From the NCBI GenBank assembly GCA_964595655.1, contig CAZQQV010000055.1, positions 1-8,981 of the forward strand: DNA of 8,981 nucleotides, in the 5' to 3' direction. The stretch is from Caldimicrobium sp964595655. Its GTDB lineage: Bacteria > Desulfobacterota > Thermodesulfobacteria > Thermodesulfobacteriales > Thermodesulfobacteriaceae. This document shows positions 1 to 6,411 of the stretch, in pieces. How positions within the stretch are numbered: the first letter of the stretch is position 1; each line of letters opens with the position of its first letter. The position numbers were made by a program, and so were the translations under genes. The notes under the pieces were generated by a model that was given only the letters and a program-made list of their open reading frames with translations, ran no database searches and was not told the DNA's origin.

Positions 1-57
1 TTGAACCCACGACCTGTGGATTACGAATCCACTGCTCTGCCGCTGAGCTACGCCGGC
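1..57 (-). tRNA. tRNA-Thr (anticodon CGT), 3' end cut off by window edge
   Basis: Read on the minus strand, the sequence begins with a 7-nt acceptor half GCCGGCG, then TA, a D arm GCTC/GAGC with loop AGCGGCA, an anticodon arm GTGGA/TCCAC with loop TTCGTAA, a 5-nt variable loop AGGTC, and the start of the T arm (GTGGG then TTCAA). The central loop bases give anticodon CGT, which reads the threonine codon ACG. The 3' half of the T arm, the acceptor 3' strand and the CCA end lie outside the window. It sits 26 nt downstream of the symporter gene on the same strand, with no clear terminator or separate promoter between them, so it may be processed from the longer transcript. Confidence 0.95.
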
Positions 58-83
58 AAAATTTCCTAAAGAGAATTTTAATT

Positions 84-1592
84 CTAAATCCTTGGACCTT
101 CAAGCACCCTTTTTCTACTGATTACAGCAAGAATAGCAAGAAAAACCACAAAAAGCAAAATAAAAACCCTTGCTAACCATTTATTAGGATCAGTTTCACT
201 CAATACCTCTGTCAACTGCTCACTAAACCAGAAATAACCTATAAAAAGAATAAAAAGAGGAGAAATAATGCCTGTGAAATAGACAAAAATTTTGGGAAGT
301 TTTATGGTAGTATCAAGGGTTAATTCCCTGTAAAAATTGTCAATCCCAAAAACCCAAATAAAAACTATTATTTCAATTAGAGCAAAAAGGAGTAAGAAGA
401 CTGCTCCTGCCCAAAAGTCAAGTTCATCAAGAAAATTGGGTACAAAGGCACAGAGATGAGCTCCCAAAATTACAATTATCATACTCACAGTCACTGATTT
501 GGTATGAGTCCATTTCATCTCATCTTCAAAGAAAGCAACAAGAGGCTGAATTAAAGCAATAGAAGAGGTCAAGGCAGCAATAAACAAAAGCATAAACCAT
601 ATAAAAGATAGAAATTGCCCCAATGGAAGAGACATAAGAATGGCAGGCATAGTCATAAATCCGAGTCTGAAGGTGCCTTCTTTAGCAAGCTCAGGAATTG
701 CCATAGCTCCGAACATGGCAAAGGCTGCAGGGATAGCAATACTTGCACCAATTATTACCTCTACAAATTCGTTTATACCTGCAGTCCAAAGACCGGCTTT
801 CACCACATCCTCCTTAGGATTAACATAACTTGCATAGGTAGCAATAGCACCCATTCCCAAAGAGAGAGTAAAAAATATCTGACCTGCTGCCTCAACCCAA
901 ACCATAGGATCTCTAATGCCAGAGAAGTTTAAATTGTAAATAAATTTTAATCCCTGAAGACCTGCCCAGTTATTACTTGAAAGAGTTATAATTCCAAGAA
1001 AGAGCCCCATGATTATGAGAGCGGGCATACCTATCTTTGCGGTAATTTCTATTCCCCGCGCAACGCCTCTTTGAAGAATAATCCAGTTTATTATGAGGGT
1101 GATCCAGAAAAAGACACCTGCTATAAAAGAAGGGGCTGTATAGTTTCTAAAAAACTCAACAAAAGGTGCCATAGCAGTTTTAGGATCGCTTGTTAAAACC
1201 GGCTCAGGCATTTTTCCAAAAAGAGATAAAAAGGCAAACCCAAGAGTCCAGGATTCAATCCAGATGTAATACATTACTATTAATATTGGGATAGCAACTC
1301 CAAGAGATCCAAGGGCCCTTGCCCAGGAGGCATGGTTAAAAAAGAGCCCGATAATTCCTGTCATAGAACCATGAGCGCGCTTTCCAGCATACCTCCCAAT
1401 AACCCATTCAAGAAGCATAACAGGAATACCAAGTAAAAGGAGAGAGATAAAATAGGGGACCATGAAGGCCCCACCCCCATAAAGCGCTGCCTTTGAAGGA
1501 AAACGAAGAAGATTCCCAAGCCCTACAGCATTTCCTGCTGCAGCTAAAATAAGACCAACCTTAGAGGTCCAGGTCTCCCTCTTTGAATTCAT
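84..1592 (-). CDS. LeuT-type sodium-dependent amino-acid symporter (NSS/SNF family)
   Basis: A 502-residue inner-membrane protein of the neurotransmitter:sodium symporter family, which imports amino acids with Na+. The N-terminus (KRETW, then GNAVGLGNLLRFP at 20-32) has the same numbering as Aquifex LeuT as I recall it, which fixes the start. By that alignment the Na1 ligands are A22, N27, T242 and N274; the Na2 ligands are G20, V23, A339, T342 and S343; the gate residues are R30 and D392; the pocket tyrosine is Y109. E278 matches LeuT E290, the acidic residue that makes bacterial members chloride-independent. About 12 hydrophobic segments are visible, the full family length. Pocket positions differ conservatively from LeuT (M247 for F259, L347 for I359, I105 for V104), so substrate preference may differ. 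The gene starts 3 nt after the upstream stop codon with no visible Shine-Dalgarno sequence, suggesting translational coupling. The family call is very sure; the substrate is inferred. Confidence 0.95.
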   Translation of the reverse strand: MNSKRETWTSKVGLILAAAGNAVGLGNLLRFPSKAALYGGGAFMVPYFISLLLLGIPVMLLEWVIGRYAGKRAHGSMTGIIGLFFNHASWARALGSLGVAIPILIVMYYIWIESWTLGFAFLSLFGKMPEPVLTSDPKTAMAPFVEFFRNYTAPSFIAGVFFWITLIINWIILQRGVARGIEITAKIGMPALIIMGLFLGIITLSSNNWAGLQGLKFIYNLNFSGIRDPMVWVEAAGQIFFTLSLGMGAIATYASYVNPKEDVVKAGLWTAGINEFVEVIIGASIAIPAAFAMFGAMAIPELAKEGTFRLGFMTMPAILMSLPLGQFLSFIWFMLLFIAALTSSIALIQPLVAFFEDEMKWTHTKSVTVSMIIVILGAHLCAFVPNFLDELDFWAGAVFLLLFALIEIIVFIWVFGIDNFYRELTLDTTIKLPKIFVYFTGIISPLFILFIGYFWFSEQLTEVLSETDPNKWLARVFILLFVVFLAILAVISRKRVLEGPRI

Positions 1593-1595
1593 TTT

Positions 1596-2555
1596 TTATT
1601 TTAAGTACTTTTCTTTTATCCGCTCAATTATAATATGGGCTGTATTAAAAGCAAGTTGAATGCTTCCTTTGGGAACTGCAATATCTCCTGCAAGAAAAAC
1701 CCCAGGTAAATTGGTCTCAAAATATTCATCTACCTTTGGACGATCATCCAAATCAAATTCTATGCCTATATACTTAAGAAAACCCTTGGGAGTGCTACCA
1801 CCTAAACAATAGTATACAAAATCATAAGTATCTACCTTTCCATCTTTGAAAAATACCTTTACTTTTTCATTCTCTGACTCAATTTTTTCTATATCAGTAT
1901 TCATAAGAAGTTTTATTTTGCCCTCTTTGACCTTTTCTTCTAAAATTTGCATATTTACAGGGTTTATTCGGAAAAATTTAGGCCTTCTATAGGAAATATA
2001 AACTTCGCATTTGGGACACAGAAAACAGGCAACCTCTGCTGCTGTATCTCCCCCTCCAACAACAAGCACTTTTCCTCCAGCTGGGCAAACATTGGGAGGT
2101 TCAAAAAAGACTTTATCTCTTACCTCTTTAGGAATGGGATAGTCAGGTTTCTTTGGCTGACCAAAAATACCTATAGCAATGATAACAAAATCTGCAAGGA
2201 TCTTTGGTTCATTATTTACGGTAATCTCATATCCTCCCTCAACCCTCTTTATATAATTCACCTCGCTTTTAAGTCTTATATCAAGCTTATATTCTTCAAC
2301 CCATCTCTTTATTCTTTCTAAAAACTCTTCCTTGGATTCTGTTTCAAACTTACAAATTCCAACTGGCGAAACCTCTACCCCTCTATAAACAGCATCCACC
2401 CTTTTCCCTGGGCGATAAAGTCTCACAATGGTATCACAAATATGTTCTGCCTTTTCAAAAATAACTGCGGGCTCAATACCTGAAACTTTGGCTTCAATAC
2501 CTGCAGCAATCCCTGCAGGCCCTGCTCCTATAATGGCAAGTTTTACTCTTTCCAT
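1596..2555 (-). CDS. FAD/NAD(P)-dependent oxidoreductase, thioredoxin-reductase fold
   Basis: A 319-residue cytoplasmic flavoprotein of the two-dinucleotide-domain class. The FAD site is GAGPAG at 10-15 with E34 at the end of the second strand, a conserved GxxG-type turn near 124-134 (AIGIFGQP), and the C-terminal FAD motif GVFLAGDI at 285-292. The NAD(P) site is GGGDTAAE at 167-174, and R190-R191 are placed as in NADPH-binding members. The redox CxxC that thioredoxin reductase carries just before the NADPH motif is absent; only C157 lies there. Instead there is CFLCPKC (C177, C180, C183) right after the nucleotide motif. It is therefore unlikely to be a classical thioredoxin reductase and could be a ferredoxin-NADP reductase-like or disulfide-reducing relative. 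The start is supported by AGGAGGG seven nt upstream. It lies 16 nt after galE and 3 nt before the symporter. Electron partner unknown. Confidence 0.85.
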   Translation of the reverse strand: MERVKLAIIGAGPAGIAAGIEAKVSGIEPAVIFEKAEHICDTIVRLYRPGKRVDAVYRGVEVSPVGICKFETESKEEFLERIKRWVEEYKLDIRLKSEVNYIKRVEGGYEITVNNEPKILADFVIIAIGIFGQPKKPDYPIPKEVRDKVFFEPPNVCPAGGKVLVVGGGDTAAEVACFLCPKCEVYISYRRPKFFRINPVNMQILEEKVKEGKIKLLMNTDIEKIESENEKVKVFFKDGKVDTYDFVYYCLGGSTPKGFLKYIGIEFDLDDRPKVDEYFETNLPGVFLAGDIAVPKGSIQLAFNTAHIIIERIKEKYLK

Positions 2556-2562
2556 AATAAAA

Positions 2563-2569
2563 CCCTCCT
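2563..2569 (-). promoter_or_regulatory. Strong ribosome binding site of the oxidoreductase gene
   Basis: Read on the minus strand this is AGGAGGG, seven nt before the ATG, inside the 16-nt gap after galE. It fixes the start of the oxidoreductase and contrasts with the symporter downstream, which has no visible Shine-Dalgarno sequence. Confidence 0.8.
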
Positions 2570-2571
2570 CT

Positions 2572-3558
2572 TTAATGTTTCATTTCCCAAGCCCAGGCAT
2601 GCTTAAGGATAATCTCAAGGTCATCATAGGCGGGTTTAAAGTTCAAAATTTTTTTAATTTTCTCTACATGGGCAACAAGCACTGGAGGATCCCCTGGCCT
2701 TCTTCCTGCCTCTCTTACCTCAAAGTCAATTCCCGTAACCTTCTTTGCCATAGCTACAACCTCTCGCACAGAATAGCCCCGTCCATATCCACAATTCAAA
2801 ACTGTGGATTCCCCCTTGTCCAAAAGATATTCCATAGCAAGCAGATGAGCATAAGCCAAATCCATCACATGAATAAAATCCCTTATACAGGTTCCATCAG
2901 GCGTGGGATAATCAGTTCCATAAATTTCAAGATAGGGATATTCTCCCTTGGCAGTTTTTAAAGCCCTAAGAATAAGATGGGTTGGCTGTTGATAATTAGG
3001 GCCAAGCTCCCCCTCTGGATCAGCACCTGCCACATTAAAATATCTCAAAGAGATATAATTAATCTCGCAAGCCCTGGCCATATCTGCAAGAATTTTTTCA
3101 ACCATGGCCTTACTCTCTCCATAGGGGCTTATGGGTCTCAATGGGGCTGTCTCAGGAACTGGAATAATCTCAGGAATTCCATACACAGCAGCAGATGAAG
3201 AAAAAATAAAATTTTTTACCTCCGCTCTTTTCATAGCAGAAAGTAACCTCAGGGTATTCCCCACATTATTATAATAATACTTAAGAGGCCTTTCCACACT
3301 CTCAGGAACCACAATAAAGGCTGCAAAATGCATAACCACATCAGGCTTAAAACCCTTTAAAACCTCTAAAACTTTTTCCTCCTCGGAAAGATCAAGAACT
3401 ATCAATTTCCCATAGCGCACATTTTCTCCTGAAGTGGTGCTCAAGTTATCAATCACAAGAACTTCATAACCCCCTTTTACAAGAAGCTTTGCCACATGAG
3501 AACCGATATATCCTGCTCCCCCAGTTACCACAACTTTGATAGGAGAATTTCTTTTCAT
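2572..3558 (-). CDS. galE: UDP-glucose 4-epimerase GalE
   Basis: A 328-residue extended short-chain dehydrogenase that interconverts UDP-glucose and UDP-galactose with tightly bound NAD+, supplying UDP-galactose for surface polysaccharides or allowing galactose use. Visible are the NAD motif TGGAGYIGSH (12-21), the acidic D37 after the second strand, the SSSAAVYG strand (120-127) with the catalytic Ser/Thr region, the YGESK motif with Y146 and K150 (YxxxK), the LRYFNVAGADPEGELGP substrate segment (about 161-177), and the RDFIHVMDL motif (226-234) with RRPGDPP (286-292) lining the nucleotide-sugar site. Length matches the family (about 330-340). The start is preceded by GGAAG at a normal distance. 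It is the first gene of the leftward unit; no other sugar-nucleotide gene is in view. Specificity toward UDP-GlcNAc/GalNAc cannot be judged from these motifs. Confidence 0.93.
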   Translation of the reverse strand: MKRNSPIKVVVTGGAGYIGSHVAKLLVKGGYEVLVIDNLSTTSGENVRYGKLIVLDLSEEEKVLEVLKGFKPDVVMHFAAFIVVPESVERPLKYYYNNVGNTLRLLSAMKRAEVKNFIFSSSAAVYGIPEIIPVPETAPLRPISPYGESKAMVEKILADMARACEINYISLRYFNVAGADPEGELGPNYQQPTHLILRALKTAKGEYPYLEIYGTDYPTPDGTCIRDFIHVMDLAYAHLLAMEYLLDKGESTVLNCGYGRGYSVREVVAMAKKVTGIDFEVREAGRRPGDPPVLVAHVEKIKKILNFKPAYDDLEIILKHAWAWEMKH

Positions 3559-3680
3559 TTAGCTTCCTTTTTCCTTAGGAAATTTTCATCTTTTTAGTAA
3601 TTAATATTAATAATTTAACTTTTTCGATGTTTTTCTAACATATTTCAATTTTTTTGCAACATGTTAGAATATAAAATCAC
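3559..3680. promoter_or_regulatory. Divergent promoter region between galE and recJ
   Basis: A 122-nt AT-rich spacer between divergently transcribed genes. For the rightward operon, TAGAAT (3665-3670) is a good -10 box; the best-placed -35 is TTTCAA (3643-3648, spacer 16), which is weak. Transcription would then start near 3677, only about 4 nt before the recJ ATG at 3681, and no Shine-Dalgarno sequence is seen, so the message may be nearly leaderless. For galE I see an RBS (GGAAG) but cannot assign a convincing -35/-10 pair within the run of AT-rich sequence at 3597-3618. Confidence 0.5.
3633..3669. repeat. Perfect 9-bp inverted repeat, candidate operator
   Basis: TTCTAACAT (3633-3641) and ATGTTAGAA (3661-3669) are exact reverse complements separated by 19 nt. 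The right arm covers most of the putative recJ -10 box. The same half-site recurs nearby: ATGTT (3627-3631) faces AACAT (3637-3641), and AACATGTT (3658-3665) is itself a palindrome. This arrangement is what a dimeric or tetrameric repressor site looks like, but AT-rich DNA yields such repeats by chance more easily than average DNA. A hairpin role is less likely because the repeat lies mostly upstream of the predicted transcription start. Confidence 0.5.
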
Positions 3681-5360
3681 ATGTCTAAGGAAAAACTTTG
3701 GCTTCAAAGGCTTCCCAAAAGGGATATTTTGTATGAATTCTTAAGAGAGGGAGCCTTTACCCCTCTTATCTCTCAAATCCTTATAAATAAAGGCTTTACA
3801 GAGGTAAAAAAGGCTTACAGCTTTTTATTTCCTCAAATAACGGATTTTTCTGATCCCTTTGAAATTCCTGAAATGGATCTTGCTGTTAAAAAAATTGCTG
3901 AGGCCCTTAAAAAAGGAGAATTAATTGGTATTTATGGGGATTCGGATGCTGATGGAATTATTGGAACTTATGTGCTCTATGATTTTTTAAAAAAAATTTC
4001 TGGAAAAGAACCCATTGTATTAATTCCTGACAAAAATAAGGAAGGTTACGGCTTTCATGCCAGGTATCTTTCCTATTTTAAAGAAAAGGGGGTAAGCCTT
4101 TTACTTACCGTTGATGTTGGAATTTCTGCTTATGAAACTGTAGAAGAGGCAAAATTACTTGGGCTATCTGTAATTATTACGGATCATCACGAAGTAATAA
4201 AAAAACCAAAAACCATTGTAGTTTCGGGAAAACTTACCTCTCAGGATTCACCCTTTTATCATCTCTGCGGAGCAGGGGTTGTTTTTACCCTTTTGCGGGC
4301 CTTAAGAACCTATCTTTATGAATCTGGATTTTTCAGAGAGGTACCGCCTCCCTCCTTAAGAGGGTATCTTGAACTTGTGTCCCTTGCAACCCTTGCAGAC
4401 ATGGTTCCTCTTCTTGGTGAAAACCGCATTATTACCTATTTTGGATTTCGAGATCTTGCCTCTCCCTCTCATCCCTCGCTAAAAGCGCTTTTTAATGAGC
4501 TAGATTTAACTTTACCCCCTTCTGAAGAAGATCTCTATTTCAAAGTTATTCCAAGAATTAATGCCTGTGGAAGAATGGGTGCTCCTGAATTATTCTTTAA
4601 TTTTTTAAAAATGGAAAGAAAAGAGGATGCCCAGGCCTTTCTTTCTAAAATAAATAACCTCCTTTCGGAAAGACAGAGTCTTGAAGCAGAGCTTTGGCAA
4701 ATTCTTGCAAGGGAATTTGAGGAAAAGCCAACAAGCCCAGTTCTTATAGGAATTTTTGAAAACATACCTAAGGGAATACTTGGTCTTCTTGCAAACAGGG
4801 CAAAAAATGTCTTTGGAAAACCTGCCCTTATTATTACCTTTGAAAATAATATTGGTTACGGCTCTGGAAGAAGCACTGAAGACATTGATCTTCTTGACAT
4901 TCTCCTGAAAGAAAAACACCTTTTTCTTGAACTGGGAGGGCACAAAAAGGCCTTTGGCTTTCAGATTTTAAAGGAAAATCTTCCCTCCTTTCAAAAAATT
5001 TTGGAAAAGGATTTGAAGGATTTAATAAAAGAGAGAAAACAAATTTTTGGCTATGTTGATGGGGAGGTAAAAATTTCAGAACTTCTCTTTGAAGAGAATC
5101 TTCTTGCTTTAAAGGAATTTCCTCCTTACGGCATGGCCCATGAACCTCCCCTTTTTCTCTTAAAGGACTTTGTAGTAAAAGAGATAATTTATTTAAAGGA
5201 AAAACATACCAAATTTTTGCTTGAGGAGGGCCCTGAAAAAATATATGCCCTTTATTTTAATCAGAAGGTGGATTTCCCTCCAAGGTTTATCATAGGAACC
5301 CCTTTTATTAATAATTTTAATCAAAGGCTTGAGATACGTGTAGAAGATGTCAAACTTTAA
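3681..5360 (+). CDS. recJ: Single-stranded-DNA-specific exonuclease RecJ
   Basis: A 559-residue cytoplasmic DHH-superfamily nuclease that degrades single-stranded DNA 5' to 3' in recombination, mismatch and base-excision repair. DHH domain: GDSDADG (86-92), TVDVGIS (143-149), TDHH (167-170) and ATLADMVPL (236-244) supply the metal-binding Asp/His set. Further RecJ signatures are CGAGVVFTLLRAL (196-208) and RINACGRMG (292-300). The DHHA1 domain has GSGRS (394-398) and GGHKKAFGF (419-427), and the C-terminal OB-like domain starts near 455 and carries PPYGMAHEPPLF (481-492). The length is normal. Some positions depart from the usual consensus (V146 where Asn or Cys is common, S88 between the first two Asp, F425 in the GGH motif), but the metal ligands are kept. 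The ATG has no visible RBS. The last 14 nt overlap dgt. Confidence 0.94.
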   Translation: MSKEKLWLQRLPKRDILYEFLREGAFTPLISQILINKGFTEVKKAYSFLFPQITDFSDPFEIPEMDLAVKKIAEALKKGELIGIYGDSDADGIIGTYVLYDFLKKISGKEPIVLIPDKNKEGYGFHARYLSYFKEKGVSLLLTVDVGISAYETVEEAKLLGLSVIITDHHEVIKKPKTIVVSGKLTSQDSPFYHLCGAGVVFTLLRALRTYLYESGFFREVPPPSLRGYLELVSLATLADMVPLLGENRIITYFGFRDLASPSHPSLKALFNELDLTLPPSEEDLYFKVIPRINACGRMGAPELFFNFLKMERKEDAQAFLSKINNLLSERQSLEAELWQILAREFEEKPTSPVLIGIFENIPKGILGLLANRAKNVFGKPALIITFENNIGYGSGRSTEDIDLLDILLKEKHLFLELGGHKKAFGFQILKENLPSFQKILEKDLKDLIKERKQIFGYVDGEVKISELLFEENLLALKEFPPYGMAHEPPLFLLKDFVVKEIIYLKEKHTKFLLEEGPEKIYALYFNQKVDFPPRFIIGTPFINNFNQRLEIRVEDVKL

Positions 5361-6411
5361 TATAAGAGAGCAAAAGGAAGAGGAAGAACTTCGTAGTCTT
5401 TCTCCCAGGGCAGTTAAGGCAAGATTTTCTAAGGGAAGGCTTAGAGCTGAGCCTGAGTGTGAGATAAGAACAGCCTTTGAAAGGGACAGAGACCGTATTA
5501 TTCACTCCAAGGCCTTTAGAAGGCTTAAACATAAAACCCAGGTTTTTCTTGCCCCAAGAGGGGATCACTATCGCACAAGGCTTACCCATACCCTTGAAGT
5601 TTCTCAAATTGCAAGAACCATTGCAGGGGCTCTTAAACTAAATACCACTTTAACAGAGGCCATAGCTCTCGGGCATGACCTTGGGCATACTCCTTTTGGC
5701 CATGCAGGAGAGGAGGTTTTAAACGAAATCCTTGAAGGAGGATTTCGGCATTACGAACAATCCCTAAGAGTGGTTGATTACTTGGAAAAGGATGGAGCTG
5801 GGCTGAATCTCACCTATGAAGTAAGAATGGGAATTCTCAAACACTCCAAGGGAAAAGGGCCTATTGAAGTGGAGGAAGATATTTTTCTTGAAGCCCAAGT
5901 GGTTCGCTTTTCCGATATTATTGCCTATGTAAATCACGATCTTGATGATGCCATAAGAGCAGGAATTATAAAAAAGGAGGATCTCCCTAAGGAGGTTTTA
6001 AAAATCCTTGGTGAGACCCATTCTAAACGCATAGATACCCTTATTAAAAGCATAATCTCTGCAAGCTTAGAAACAGGGCTTGAAAAAATCACTATACACC
6101 CTGAAAAATTAAAAGCCCTTGAAATTTTGAGGGAGTTTCTCTTTGAAAGGGTTTACTTTTCTCCCATTGTGAGAAGGGAATTTGAAAAGGCCAAAAAAAT
6201 CCTCCTTTCCCTTTTTGAATTTTATGATAAAAATTTTGAAAGGATTGAATTTCTTGTTAAGGCAAGAGAACTTTTCCCTGAGGAGAAAAGGGAGCGGCTT
6301 ATTGCAGATTATCTCTCAGGCATGACGGATAGATTTGCCCTATATGAATACATGGAGCATTTTCTTCCCAAACCATGGGGATTAAATCTTCCAGAGGGGG
6401 TTTTGGTATAA
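5347..6411 (+). CDS. dgt: Deoxynucleoside triphosphate triphosphohydrolase (dGTPase-like, HD domain)
   Basis: A 354-residue cytoplasmic metalloenzyme that splits dNTPs into deoxynucleoside and tripolyphosphate, lowering the dNTP pool. The N-terminal dGTPase signature reads RTAFERDRDRIIHSKAFRRLKHKTQVF (about 41-67). The HD metal site is H81 (RLTHTLEV), H110-D111 (GHDLGHTPFGHAGE, 109-122, with H114 and H118) and D180 (FSDIIAYVNHDLDDA). KHS at 165-167 is another conserved active-site element. The length fits the short dGTPase-like class (about 330-380) rather than the 505-residue E. coli Dgt, so it may act on several dNTPs and be allosterically activated; that is inference. The ATG lies inside the 3' end of recJ (14-nt overlap), with only GAAG close upstream, so translation is probably coupled. 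The formyltransferase gene starts immediately after its stop. Confidence 0.93.
   Translation: MSNFNIREQKEEEELRSLSPRAVKARFSKGRLRAEPECEIRTAFERDRDRIIHSKAFRRLKHKTQVFLAPRGDHYRTRLTHTLEVSQIARTIAGALKLNTTLTEAIALGHDLGHTPFGHAGEEVLNEILEGGFRHYEQSLRVVDYLEKDGAGLNLTYEVRMGILKHSKGKGPIEVEEDIFLEAQVVRFSDIIAYVNHDLDDAIRAGIIKKEDLPKEVLKILGETHSKRIDTLIKSIISASLETGLEKITIHPEKLKALEILREFLFERVYFSPIVRREFEKAKKILLSLFEFYDKNFERIEFLVKARELFPEEKRERLIADYLSGMTDRFALYEYMEHFLPKPWGLNLPEGVLV

Noticed and set aside
615..932. Plus-strand open frames opposite the symporter gene
   Set aside because: They lie fully antisense to a strongly conserved transporter frame, have no ribosome binding site and show no recognisable domain.
1596..2555. 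Calling this gene trxB
   Set aside because: The CxxC active site of thioredoxin reductase is absent from its normal position.
1947..3198. Plus-strand open frames opposite the oxidoreductase and galE genes
   Set aside because: Antisense to well-supported genes, with compositions expected from complementing conserved coding sequence.
4535..4943. Minus-strand open frames inside recJ
   Set aside because: They overlap conserved RecJ motifs on the other strand and lack initiation signals.
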